Positions 11,238-23,121 of a stretch of 64,000 nucleotides of DNA are shown one piece after another. Source of the stretch: Melampsora larici-populina 98AG31 (taxonomy: Eukaryota; Basidiomycota; Pucciniomycetes; Pucciniales; Melampsoraceae). Below the pieces are notes generated by a model. The model had not been told where the DNA came from. It saw only the letters and a program-made list of their open reading frames with translations, and did not search any database. Every line of letters starts with the position of its first letter. The first letter of the stretch is position 1. The translations under genes were made by a program, and so were the position numbers. The stretch lies in assembly GCF_000204055.1 (NCBI RefSeq), contig NW_006768830.1, positions 194,634 through 258,633 of the forward strand, written 5' to 3'.

Positions 11238-12164
11238 TTTCTTTTCAGCGTCAGTGAGGATATCAGACTATGGTGGGACAAGGTACCTGAATTAAGTAAG
11301 AAAATGTGGAAGATTCATGAGAAGAGAATGAAAGGAAAGTCAGTATGGACTGATAACAATAAACCCAAATAGTAAGAGATACTCACACCATCAGACTCTG
11401 ATCCATTGTCTTCGGAAGATGGCTCAGAAGGATCATTCCCACCTGCACTCCCAACCAAGGCTTTGAGAGTACTTGCCAGGGATCGATTCACATCCTTGTT
11501 TGTTTTGGGGTTCGGATGTGTGATTTTGATCAAGAATGTTGCACTAGACGGGGCATCAACAATGGCAGTGACAAATCGGGTGAAAGTGACAGTGTTGGTG
11601 AGGAAAATTTTGAAGTTGTTGGTTTTTTTGCAATTGGTACTGTTGAAGTTCATGATACCTTGAATCGCCAAATAACAGGTTTTTTCAGCCGCATTCAGGG
11701 CTCCTGATATGCCCGCAAGATGAGAATTACACACATCAAAGAGTTTAGCACGCCAGCCAGGCCAGGAAAATGATCCAACAGGTAAATTGTGATAGAGATG
11801 GACAAGAGGTCTGAAATTGGTCCATTGCGCTTTGGCAGGCTTCAAAGAGTTCTTGACCGAGCAACCACAAGCCTTTTTGGTTCTTCCAGTAACAGAGTCA
11901 ACTTCGGGAACTTTTGGTTGATAGACATTGAACTGAATCTCAAAGTTGAAATCTGGAACGTTCTCAGGATTTACCAACGGGTCAACTAACCGGTTGCTTT
12001 GTTGACCGATGGTACCGACTTCAACACATGGACTATCAAAAATATCACCAGGAAATTCTGCAGAAATCAAAATTGTAAGAATCAAAATCAAATCTTCAGG
12101 ACATATAAAAACTTACCATTGTCATCATTCTCAATGTGAATACCTGAAGCATGGGTGTCCTTCA

Positions 12165-12345
12165 ACACCCACACCGCACCGCTCCACTCCGCTATAATCA
12201 CCTTTTTGCCAAGCATAGTGATTTGGCGCTATGACAAAATCACTCTCGCTACGCTTTTTTTTGAAAGTGCTATAGGAGTTTAGAGCGGTGGGGCTTAAAA
12301 AACCGCTGTGCTCCGCTATGGTTGAAATTTGGGCAAGGTAGTGTC
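12165..12345. repeat. CGCTAT-rich repeat inserted in an exon
   Basis: Many copies of CCGCT(A/C) and AGCGG in both orientations. Its outer end (GCACCGCTCC, CACCCACACCGC) resembles the reverse complement of 17020-17070 (GGTGGTGCGACGTGGGTG), so it is a dispersed repeat. It separates two parts of the minus-strand gene's first exon. Confidence 0.45.
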
Positions 12346-12649
12346 CAAAAGCACGGTCAAACAGTGTTTTGGTAGCCAAAGGCATCTTTTGATTGCTTGT
12401 GTGTCTCATAATCAGATGTAGAGTGGGGATTGGTAAGAAAACAAAGAAAAAAAGAAACAAAATTGCGCACAAAGTGTTTTTTCTAGATTTTTTTGACATT
12501 AAATTTTGACATTTTTTTTAAAACGCACACAAGATTCCATATAAGGTTTTAATTGATTAGTTGAAGGGTAACACATTTTTTTGTAGTTGATACTTATTTG
12601 AATTGAAGAATAGGAGAGAGGTGAACAAAAAAACAAGATTGCAACAAAG

Positions 12650-15600
12650 TCACTTTTTGGCCTTCTTGGCAGAGGCATTGTAAGCCTGAATCAGCAAATT
12701 TCCCAGAGAGTAAAATGTTTGCCTTTAACCACTTGTGGACACCCACAAGTCTCAAGATTTCCCTTGCCGTTAGAGAAGCACAACCAGGGACTGCAATACC
12801 GGCGGCTGAGGAGAAAGTCCTTTTGCAAGGGCAAGAGGTGCCAGAAATCCCAAGATAATCACGTGTGAGTGATGCTAGGACAGGGAAGTCTTTCTCATGC
12901 TCCTAAATGTAGTGAACAAAAAGGTCAGTTTAATGTTTTAGAGATGACATAGATGAAGAGTCAAACTTAAATTCCACCAGTCTAGCTCAGACTGACCAGC
13001 AAGCAACAAGTGAGCCCCTCCAATATAATCAATACTTTCCTCCCGGTGTTTATCAGCGGGTGACTGAGCTGTCACATCCTTGGTAGACACATCAAATTGA
13101 GAACAGTTGGGACCAAGTGAGATGGAATCAGCTTGAGTTTGAGTCGGTTGATTGTGTCTGAATTGATAGGGTCTTCAAACCATTGAGCCAGAGCACCTTC
13201 AAAGGCATCTGTGAATAACTTCTTGGCTCAAACGGTGTCTTCAGGGTAATTAAGGTCAAAAAATCGGATCCGGACCCTTGGTTTGAGCACCATGGATGGA
13301 CAATTGCGTCGGAGGCGACTGCTTCTTCTTGGTAGCCCTTGAGCTTCTTGTACATTACCTCAAGCATAGCCTTGAGATCAAGATTGTTGGTGGCATGAAT
13401 GAGATGGTCGATATTGTGGACCATTTGTGAGTACTTGGCAAGTAAGATGCAACCAGTGGCAGAGTTACCCTCCATTCGTTTGGTAGCATACGTAAATAAC
13501 TACAAAAATATAATGTCAGCAAGAGGTCAACAAAAGAGAACAATAGTTAGAAATGAAATAAAGAACAAACCTCAAGAATCTTGACCAGGCTCTCAATTGA
13601 GTCCCACTTGTCAGCAGTGATATGAATACCTTGACAATAACAAGTTTTGCGGTCACTGAGTAGAATCGCATCTACAACCTATGCATCAATTCAAATTGGA
13701 AAGGAGTGAAAGAAAGAAATAGATGTGATAGATGTGATGGTACTTACATCACAAGCATCACTGAGTCGTTTAAGTTAATTGGCATCCACATTCCAAGGTA
13801 CTCCCCATCCAGATATGGGTGAGCGACCCTTGTAGTCCAACTGCTTGGCCTTGGCTATAAGCTCCTGTCTTCTAGCGGAGCTCCTGGTGCAAAGACCGTT
13901 GAAACGTTTGGCCTATGATGACTGAGAAATTAGAAATATAACTTATAAAGTTATGAAAGTCAAATCTACTTACTTTACAAACGGTGCGGGCAACAGCAGA
14001 AACAGATTGTGGGTCACCATCTTTGGAATCAGATCCCCCAAATTTGTCCATAGGTAAGTCATCAGGATTGTGATCATTGTCATCATCTTCCTTGTCTTCG
14101 GATGAGTTGAATGTGATGCTATCATCACCGTTGTTCACAATCATAGTGGGAGTTGGTAATGTAACTCCTGGTGAAGTTGTGGGCTTGATGTGACCGGCAC
14201 TCATACCCAACGAATTGAGGCCGGCTTTAACTACAAGCCCAATCTTGTGGGTGTGTCACTTCACCTGATTGGCCGAGGGATCCCAATCAACAGAATCCTT
14301 AGCATCCAGAAACATACTGGATAGCTTGTTAGCCATTGTGGCATTTGAACTAGCTGAATTGGTTGTTTTAGCTATCATGTAAGAGAAGAAAGTGTAATGA
14401 TTAGCTTTGATTAAGAAAAAACAAGAATAAAAAGGGAGAAATAGAGAATAGACAAGATAAAAGACATATCTTTTTGTGTAGACCGTTGTCAATTAAAAAT
14501 CGCCCAACTGGCTGTGCCAGGAGACGTCCTGCATGGTGCCAGGTGACCAATTTGAGGGTGAGGTGAATTGTTTGGAACTTCCAATTGTCGTCGATATATG
14601 TAGCTGACACCCCGATGAAAGCTTTACAATGTCCCTTAGTGGTCCATACGTTGTAGATCAGACAGAACTTACCCCTGTTAGACTATCAGAATGAATGTCA
14701 TAACATTTTGATGATAGTCAGCAAACAAGTCAAAGTTTTATATTGATGATATGAAAGGAAGGAGTGAAAACCATACTTACTTGAAGCTTGCTGATAATGG
14801 CTTGAGAGAGCTCTTGATAGATACACTTGGCGGTCTCGGATGCCCAGGTGGTGCCACAAATGTCAGCCAATTGGTTGCTAAGCTTGAAAGCAGCTCTGAG
14901 CGGGGGATCATTGAAACGTGAAAACGGAAGAGCGTGTCTTAAAATCCAGATTACCAATACCGTGTTGAGAAGCTCAACACTAAAAGTCAATTGAGATAAA
15001 AAAGAATCCAAAGTGGCTTTTGGGTTGGAGGAAGATACTCGGACAATATTGTCTTGCTGCTGTTGCCAAGTACGAGGCAGTTCTTGACCCTCTTTGATTG
15101 CAAGATGACGTTTAGGGCATTCCGGTCAATCCTTTGCTCCATCATGATGCAAATACAAGTTGTAATAGCTGTGTTTGCCTCTTGTGAAGAACACCAGGCA
15201 GTATTTACACTTCTACCTACAAGGATTGTTGCCAGTCTAAAGGAATTAAAACAATGGTCAAAGATACAAACTCATCAAAAAGAAAAACAGATATATATAT
15301 TAAAATCAAATTTGGACTGACCTCCCCTTTCACATGAATAGGGTCATGGTAATGCTCCAAGAGTTTTGCAACCCGGCCAAGACAAGCCCGTCGAACCCCT
15401 GTGTAAGGTCTTTGTAGACCTTCACTAGAGTCCGGAAACTTAGTCCGGCACGACTTCTCGAGAGAGCAGATTAACTTAGAACTTTGGTTTGATTACGAAC
15501 TAGCTCCAAAGGAATCCCAAGTGTGCTCTCTGAGGAGTCAGCAACACAACAAAGATGAAGAAGATATACAAGAGAAATGAAGTAATTGTGAAATACTCAC

Positions 15601-16315
15601 CTAGCTCCAAAGGAATCCCAAGTGTGCTCTCTGAGGAGTGAGGATCCTTTGAAGCCAGGCGTTGACAATGAAAGCTATAGTGCTCCTGTATAAACCCATA
15701 ACCCTTTAGCCATACTCCCGGCCCACACGTGTACCCTTACACCCTGGTGTCTTGATTTCTTCAAACTCGGATGTTGGTCACTTTCAAGACCAGCAGGTAC
15801 ATCATAGTCCTATGATTGTGATATTAAAAAAGTCAACCAATCTATAGTTATATAGATAGAGATAGGAGAAAATTTCATACCTGAATTACTGTGGTTGATT
15901 TTCGTTTTTTCACCATGACAAGATCACGAGATGGTGATGAGTTGGAAACATTATGAGAGCCAGATCCTTTGCGCTTGCCTTTCACAACATCACTTTTGCC
16001 ACTCTTGGGAATTTGTTTCTTGAGGTGTTTTTGAATTCAAGCAGGAACCGGTACCTCTAATTGTGAATGATCGGATGGTTCTGATGCTTCTGATGCACCG
16101 TCTTCAGTTACAAACCCATCTGATTCATCAGCAGGTAATCGAAGGGCTTGACGGGAATTGGGTGACTGGATGACAAAGCCAGGTCAAGGCCTTACAGGAC
16201 TAAGGACACAAAGTGATCGAGATGAAGTTGAAAGTGGAGCAAGAGCAGCCGTAGGTTCAACTTGGAGAGTAGACTGAGTATAATTTTTGGTGTTATTGGA
16301 GGTAGAAGGAGACAT
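12650..16315 (-). pseudogene. Broken hAT-family transposase, copy A
   Basis: Read on the minus strand from MSPSTSNNTKNY (ATG at 16315) through a BED-type zinc finger (KCKYCLVFF ... YLHHDGAKD, about 15100-15220), the block VLVIWILRHALPFSRFNDP (about 14960), the catalytic-domain exons (SATYIDDNWKF and LKLVTWHHAGRLL, 14500-14600) and the C-terminal hAT dimerisation domain (FPVLASLTRDYLGI, 12800-12900), ending at TGA 12650. hAT proteins cut and paste DNA with 8-bp target duplications. At least eight short introns are implied. Lesions: TGA at 16184, 16037 and 15126 and TAG at 15213. At 15126 the neighbouring copy B keeps Arg (ESRPTC), so CGA or AGA was lost. Terminal inverted repeats were not found. 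Confidence 0.75.
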
Positions 16316-16456
16316 CGTTTGATAATCAAAAAAGAATCAATTGGACAGTACTATTGGTAAAGAAATGGAATTGTTTGATTAGAGGTATAAGAGTTGGCAA
16401 AAGCAAACAATTCTAGATATCTACGAGATGGATATGGGGAAAGGAAAAACTTACCA

Positions 16457-16927
16457 TTACAAGGTCCTCTTAGAGTCAAATCCAAGGGATCCAAAAGCAT
16501 ACTTTGATGCATATGCAATTCTATTTGTTTCCAGGTTGCGTGGAATTAGATTAGGTGAAACGGGAGAAGACGTGATGAGGGCTTCTGGGGTTGGTAGGAG
16601 GAAGTAGTTGAGTGGTGTGGGAGAGTATGATCTATTCCTCATCGGCGATGAGGGGGATTGAACGGCTGGGCTTGAGGGTTGTTGAGCTTCTGAGGTTATT
16701 GCAAGGAAGGAGTCAGGTGATGGGGGAGGGTATGGACTATCCGTATTGACGACAAGGGGGATTGAATGGCCGGGATCGAGAGCTGTTAAGCCTTGTTGAA
16801 CCGTGAAGTGGGGTTTGGTACAGTAACCAGGTTGAGAGCACAAGGAAACCGTGGTCACAACCTGTGGCGCTAGGTGCGCTAGGAGGCGCCCCATCGTGGT
16901 GCAGAATTCTGCTATACATGGCTTCAA
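16457..16927 (-). CDS. Possible reading frame upstream of hAT copy A, unknown
   Basis: A 156-codon Pro/Ser-rich frame with no recognised domain. It contains a duplicated block (about 73 bp, near 16610-16680 and 16730-16800) that gives the repeated residues around IPLVVNTDSPYPPP. It could be a 5' exon or leader of the hAT gene downstream, but no splice evidence connects them, and low complexity alone could keep the frame open. Confidence 0.25.
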   Translation of the reverse strand: MKPCIAEFCTTMGRLLAHLAPQVVTTVSLCSQPGYCTKPHFTVQQGLTALDPGHSIPLVVNTDSPYPPPSPDSFLAITSEAQQPSSPAVQSPSSPMRNRSYSPTPLNYFLLPTPEALITSSPVSPNLIPRNLETNRIAYASKYAFGSLGFDSKRTL

Positions 16928-17869
16928 AATAAATTGCTAATTTTTTGGGGGTATGGCCATAGCTATAGCTATGGTAAAAAACCGCTATACGGCCATATCC
17001 ATAGCCCGGGTGGTGCGTCCGCTCCGCTACTGCCCTGTTGCCGCTTTTTTGGGTGGTGCGACGTGGGTGTTGTGTCCTTTGTACTGTAAATTTGATTGGT
17101 TATGTTACCTAAACTGGTGGATTGGTGGCCAAAGGAAGTGCTGTTGTTCATGATTGCAGGGTTGATATGAACATTGACCAATTCCGAGATCACTGCGATA
17201 CACTGCAATATCTGACCAGTTTTGGATATCGTAGTGTTAGTACAATATGTTATATCTTTTCACCGCTGCGATATAAGCCTTCACCGATATCTGGATCTTA
17301 TATCGCAGAGGTGGTCCACTTTAAGGGCACTATATAGTTGCTATAGTGGTAAATCCCAGAAAGCCACCAAGGCTTAGGGGTCTCTCGCTGTGCGACACAC
17401 AAGTTTAATATGTACAAAGAAGTTTTTATTATCATCCAATAAGTGAGCAAAGCAGTTTGAGTAAGGACAGACAATGAAAGAGAACAGTAAGACATCTATA
17501 AGGTGTAAACAGGGACAGAAAAGAAATTGAGTAAGAAAACAAAAGAGAGTATAAAAGACGAGCCAGAACAGAAATTCAGGTGAAAATAAACGAGAGTATA
17601 AAGACGAGACATAAAAGAAAACAAGGCAAAAACAAAAGAGTATACAAGACAAGACAGAGAAGAAATTGAAGTGAAAACAAAAGAGAGCATAAAGTATTGG
17701 ACGGAATTGTGTTTGCGCACTGAGAAAAGAGACAGAAAAGAAAACACAAAGTGAGGCTTTGAGGAGTGGGGATAAAGAAATTCAATCATAACCAAGATTA
17801 ACAAAGATAAGAAGTGACGGGAAACAAAGATAAGAAGTGAGGAAAGATAAATAGAAAATTATAAGAAAA
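16928..17869. repeat. Palindromic and purine-rich spacer between the two hAT copies
   Basis: 16950-17070 has CATAGCTATAG and CGCTA/AGCGG motifs related to 12165-12345. 17185-17350 is rich in GATATCG, CGATAT and TATATCG inverted words, and a similar block lies at 21680-21850 on the other side of copy B. 17400-17869 is strongly A/G-rich on the plus strand with about four degenerate ~45-65-bp units sharing AAAAGAGAGTATAAA and GACGAGAC. It is presumably the 3' flank of hAT copy B. Overlapping hydrophobic frames on the minus strand here are a by-product of the pyrimidine bias. Confidence 0.5.
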
Positions 17870-20800
17870 TCATTTTTTCTTAGACTTGTACTTGCGCAAC
17901 AAAGCTTGTGCCTCAGCCCATTCCCCAGAAACTTCTAAATCCATCTTCATCCAAGCACTAGAGCCCACTGACTGATCAATAGTCTTGGAAACCAGGCCGC
18001 TACGAGCGTTAGTTGGATCCGACCAGCCGAGGAAAAGTGTCGTTCCTCGCAGCAGGACGTAGCAGTGAGGGAAAGATAATCCCGAGCAATTGTTGCCAAA
18101 ACTGGGAAGCTACTGGAGTTCTCCTGATGAATACAATTACACAAAGAAACCAGTAATGAGAAAGTCAGTATGAGTGACAGTGAACTGAACAAAAGACCAC
18201 ACCAAAAGTTGCTTACCTGCCACCATGCGAGGTGGTCATTTGACTTTGCAGGTTTCTTACCACCTGTGTACATGTTGAGTTCTTCGTTTTCATTGGTGTC
18301 GAGGATGGTATCAGATGCATACACATCATACTTGCTGACTGAATCAGATGTAGATTCCAATGTAGAGGAAGGTTGAGAGATGCATAGGGTTTTTTTTTCC
18401 AAGACGCTCAGCTAGAGTTTGTGAAAAAGATTCACGTAAAAGGTTCTTAGCACGCTCAGAATGAGCTGGGTAAAGCTTATCAAAACAGCGGGTTTGGCAG
18501 CAAGGATTAAGAACAGTGGCCAATATGACCGAATCACAACAAAGAGCTTTGTTTTGGTAGATCTTCAACTTGACCATCATGATCTTGATCATGTGGTATA
18601 TACTAGCATATGATGTTGATCTCAAGAGTGAGGTAAGTTCATCAAGAACCTGGTTGTAATCCTGCAAGAGTAGTGCGCCAGAAGAATGATCTCCTTCCAT
18701 CCAATGGGTTGCACGCTGAAATATCTGAAACAAAACAAGAAGAAGGTTAATGCAATTGTGATCATGACATACAAGTTGAAGATGAGACACTGACTTCAAA
18801 AACTTCATTGAAAGCTGGAATCGCAGTCCATTCACTTGAGGAAATCATGATCTCCTTGAAGTAGCAGTCAGAGTCCTCGGAGAGCATCTTGTTTACTACC
18901 TAGAAACGCAAGCAAAATCATGACTGAGTATGAGGTACATGGTAATAATAAGATAAGATAAAATGAACTTACTACCGAAGCATCACACATCTGCTTCTGA
19001 TTCTAGTACAAAGTGTTCCATTGTTGGGCATGTGGAGGTTGAGGGTGTGGTCCAAAATAACCAACTTCCTTGGCAAGGACATTCCATTGACTCCTGCGAG
19101 CAGCCAATCGAGTTGTCAACTGACTGACTTGATTGATCTGCATATAAGAAGATGATAGTACAAGATCAGCTTTCAGGATTCATATCAAAGATGTGAAACA
19201 ATACCTACCTTATCAATTGCTACCTTAACCACATCAGTCTTGAACTTTTGTACATCCAAAACCGGGAGGTCATCTGACTCAATGTGGGCAGATACGGCTG
19301 CTAAATCAAACTCATCAAGGCCATCATCATCCAACCCATGCTCGGATCCATCTTGACTTGCTTCATCTTCTGGATGATCTTGATAAATTCAAGATTATCA
19401 CAAACAAAATATCAGAAAGGGTCAGAAGGAACCAAAGATGCGAGTGAGTTGAACAAGTGAAAACAACTTACCTGATTCATCATCAGAGTCACTCATTACA
19501 ATGTCATCTGCTCCAGAATTCATTTCAATAGCTGGAATAATTGCAACATGTGGCAAAGGTTGAGATGGCTGGGTTGTTGGTTTGACGTGCCCAGTAGGAA
19601 CTTTGAGGTAGTCAAGACCCGCTTTCACAACACAAGCGAGCTTATGACAATAGCACCGCGCATGATTCTTCTGTGAATCCCAAGTCGCAGGTTCAGGTGC
19701 TTCAGAAAACATACGGCTCATCTTGAGCACGGCTGGAAAGTTGTTACTGCCCGAGTCAGTGGTCTGTGCAAGCATGTGAAAACATGAAGAGAAACTAATT
19801 AGCTAATCACAAAGGTTGGAAGATAGATATAATTGAAATACTAATCAGGTGGTGGAGGTTGTGTCGGATAAGGAAACAGGCGACTGGTCGAGCAAGCAAT
19901 TCTCCAAAGTGCCTCCAAGCAAGGAACTTCAGACCAAGGTGAAGTGTCTTAAAATTCCAATTACGGTCAACAAATGTAGCTGAAAACCCAATGAATGCAT
20001 GCCTATTTCCGGTGGTCGTCCAAACATCATGAACTAAGGTAAATTTGCTTCCAGAGTCCTAAAAATGAGACATCAATCGAAATAACTCAGCAAATGAAGA
20101 ATGGCACGAAATGAAGAATTACAAGAGGAGAAAACAACTTACTCTCAAGAGGGTTAAGGCAGAGCTTTTCAATACCATGTAGAGCTCTTTAGCGGCCTTT
20201 GCAGCCCAAGTCAAAGAGCGAATGATTGCTGAAACGTTAGAAAGATTGAATGCGGCTCGAAGCGCCGGGTCTTGCATTCGAGCCCAAGCAAGCCTTTCTT
20301 GAAGCAACCATATGACTAAAACACGATTTACCTTTTTGGAGCTGAACTTCTCTCTTGATACAAAAGCATCAAGGGTACCTTTTTGAGACGACACCTGGGA
20401 AGCTTGAGCCTCTTCCGCACGTGCTTGTTGATAGGTTTTGGGGAGGTTGTAGACTACAGGATCAGCAAGATGACGCTTCGAGCAAGTGGGTCGACTTTCA
20501 GCCCCATCACGGTGAGTATATGAATTAGAGTAGCTGTTGAGGCCTTGAGTAAAGGGTAACTTGCAGAACCAACACTTGTAGGAACGGGGAGGAAGACCTT
20601 TATTTCTCTGAAATCAAACACTGTGTCAGTACATGAATTTGATATTTAAAGCAGAATGAAATAATTTACCTCTCCAGGTAGATGTCGAGGAGCATGAAAA
20701 CACCTGAATAGATTGGCTAGGCGCTTGCTTACACTCTTTCTTGATCAAGGATTGGTATTTGGCTGGACCTCGGGTTCTGAGTCTTGATCAATATCCATAT

Positions 20801-21268
20801 CCTTTGCTTGGCCATCCTACGTTAAGACAGTCAGAATAGGAGATAATTGAGATGATTTAACTCAAGCACACTTACATCCTTGTGTGATTTCTTCTTCTTG
20901 GGCTTCTTTTGAGATCGCTTGACATGACACCCAGAGCGCTTACGAGTTTGCCGGACTGGACTAGGTGATGGTGACTCTGAGCAGGGAGGATCTTCATTGG
21001 AGTCATTGGAATCACAGTTGAGCATCAAAAACTCTGGATCAGAGCTTTGACTGGGTGAGCGGGAATTGGATCTTTGACTAGATGTGGAGCAAGGACACGA
21101 GATAGATCTTCTGGAATCAGGGCATGGAAGTATGAAACCAGGACGGGGACGAATGGGGCTGCGGATCCTCAAAGTACAATCAGATTGTTGACTGGGCAGG
21201 GCTTGGGGAATTGTGAGGCGGCTGGTACTAAAGGATAGATTGGTTTGGGTAGGATCTTGGGAAAGCAT
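17870..21268 (-). pseudogene. Broken hAT-family transposase, copy B
   Basis: Minus strand from MLSQDPTQTN (ATG 21268). Exons are clear at the 5' end: 20876-21268, 20670-20816, 20143-20607. The third carries a BED-like finger (YKCWFCKLPF ... CSKRHLAD) and VLVIWLLQERLAWARMQDP. Exon 19840-20057 has VHDVWTTTGNRHAFIGFS with a likely catalytic Asp. The next begins AQTTDSGSNNF and holds CYCHKLACVV. The C-terminal dimerisation motif is FPVLATIARDYLSL with ERHFSSAG (about 18010-18110), and the natural end is TGA at 17870. Lesions: TGA at 20745 (preceded by T) and a one-base shift near 18020, after which the expected C-terminus continues in another frame. It is homologous to copy A but clearly diverged, so this is not a recent tandem duplication. 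Confidence 0.75.
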
Positions 21269-21954
21269 GATGAGTTTTTGGAAGTAGTATGTGGTGAGGG
21301 AAGAAACCTTTCAAAAACACTCACAATATATATTTGAGGCTGGTGTTTGGTAGGAATTGATCGATGACGTAGTGGAATCACTCCATTTGACAGAATGGAA
21401 GTTGAACCTGAAAAATTTAACAAAACATTTGAGAACAATGTTGAAGGAACCAAACTTTCCAACACATACCTACCTAATCATGATCCTCTTTGAAACGGTG
21501 GCAGATGCCGTGTTGGTTGAGGAAGTAAATTGAATGAATTGGTGGACTGGGCAAAGTTGACGGTGGTGGTTGATGGACTGGATGCTGGTGAAGCGTGGTT
21601 CACTAAAAAGGACGTAATAGGACTTAATGGAAAGCTGGTGTCACTCTTTGGCACTTCTAGAAACTGGCGTATGTAACAACTATTGCCGATAAATATCAGA
21701 GATCACAGCGGTATCGTATCTGCCCGGCCGATATCCCACTGCCCTATTTCTCATAGCGTAGTGCTCACACAATATAAGCATATGCCTATAGTGATATCGC
21801 AACTGCGCTACAATACACCTATGATACAACTATCCCTGTTGCAGCAATCTCAGCATTGCATTGAAGTGAGATAAATAATGTTGGGGAGGGGATTTTGGAG
21901 CAAAAATTGAGGGGGATGGTAAGATGCCTTGCTGTTGAAGAGTCACAGGTGAGA

Positions 21955-22258
21955 CACTACTATACTATACTATACTGTGACTATACTCGGTATAGTATAG
22001 TTCAACTATACTATACTTGAACTATACTCGGTATAGTATAGTACAACTATAATCATCTATACTATACTATACTGTGCAGTATAGTTGAACATGCTGATGG
22101 AAAACTTGTGTAACCCTTGTCCATGTATAGTTGATCAATTAATACTATACTGAGTATAGTTGAGAAGAGTATAGTTCCAACTATACTATACTGGGTATAG
22201 TGTAGTACAAGTTAAACTATACTATACCCAACTATACTCATACCGGTATAGTATAGTG
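21955..22258. repeat. TATACTATAC palindromic repeat block
   Basis: About 300 bp built of ACTATACTATAC and its inverse GTATAGTATAGT, with GGTATAGTATAG palindromes at 21990, 22030, 22160, 22195 and 22240. The outer edges (CACTACTATACTATAC and GTATAGTATAGTGGC) are inverted, suggesting a MITE that expanded internally. No coding potential. Confidence 0.6.
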
Positions 22259-22259
22259 G

Positions 22260-23121
22260 CACCCTTGCTTTTAATGCCAGACCTCCTGCCTTGGATGGTC
22301 TGGATTGAGAATTAATGGTGCTATGTGAGTTTGGTCCCAAGATACTCCGTTGATCCACGTAGTGTTTGAACCGGTCAACATGGTAGGTCATTGCATGGTT
22401 GTGATTGCTTGAACGGAAGCGCTGAATTGGAAAGTTTGTGATGAGTTGGGTGAGGATGGATGTTGATTGATTGATCTTTGATTTGATGAGAGGATCGGTT
22501 GGTGAATGGCCTACTGAATGGTCTACCACCAATCCATTTGGTTTGTATCCTAGCCTCTAGGTGGTGGAAGGCCAGGGGGAAACCTAATGCTCAGCCATCT
22601 TTAGGTTCCGCTTCTACAGGGACTGGAGGTAACTCAGATTGGACTATGTACAGCACTGTACTGACAGTATTTTAGTGTAAACCTTAAGTGCAAAAAAAGA
22701 ACTTTGGAGTAAGACATGAATTTCCAGAATAGCTGTAATATTAAAGCCAACTAAAACAAACCAACACTTTTATCCCACTTTTTGCTTTGCAAAAAAACAG
22801 ACCAGTATGAAGTCCCTCTAGATCACGTTAAAGCTCTAACCATTCAAAAGTCTTACAGCAAAAAGGAACTTGCCCTGCTGGAAGCCATGAAAACGCCCCC
22901 TTTTCTCCATAGACAGATCCCCAGGCGCTCCTGTGAAAGGTGCAAAAGCTTCTGGAGGAGAAAAATGAGACCCAAAGACTGCTTTGGGTCTCTTTGGGTA
23001 ACCTGGCACAGCAAGGGATCTGTGAAACCTGCACCCAGTTGATCTCGGCCATCTTTGGCTGTTTTCCACTTACTTCACAACAGAGCAAAACCGGTTGGTT
23101 GCTTCTTTGCCCAACCCCTAT
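22260..23121. other. Unassigned sequence with one known repeat
   Basis: Contains 22660-22740, the inverted copy of the repeat at 7781-7885, beginning TACAGCACTGTACTGACAG and ending GAATAGCTGTA. The remainder (22260-22650, 22745-23121) has overlapping open frames on both strands but no recognisable motif, splice pattern or codon signature, so I call no gene. Confidence 0.5.

Larger units (their letters stand above)
10202..12385 (-). pseudogene. Broken multi-exon gene of unknown family, interrupted by two insertions
   Basis: Family not recognised. Read on the minus strand: start ATG at 12385 (MPLATKTLFDRAFG), an insertion of CGCT-rich repeat (12165-12345), then LKDTHASGIHIEN, an intron, the large exon 11387-12068 (EFPGDIFDSP ... 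NGSESDG), an exon reading DILTDAEKKY before and KKLMTRFANTF after the MITE at 10967-11237, and exons 10432-10759 and 10202-10401. Donors and acceptors are canonical and the phases agree. Lesions: in-frame TAG near 10920 and 11270 and TGA at 10451-10453, each at a place where one base change restores an amino acid. Having several stops and two insertions, it is dead; it may be a transposon-associated gene, since it sits beside two hAT copies. Confidence 0.6.

Noticed and set aside
17374..17804. Overlapping hydrophobic minus-strand frames resembling membrane proteins
   Set aside because: They arise from a pyrimidine-rich strand with degenerate tandem repeats; translation is dominated by F, L, S without structure.
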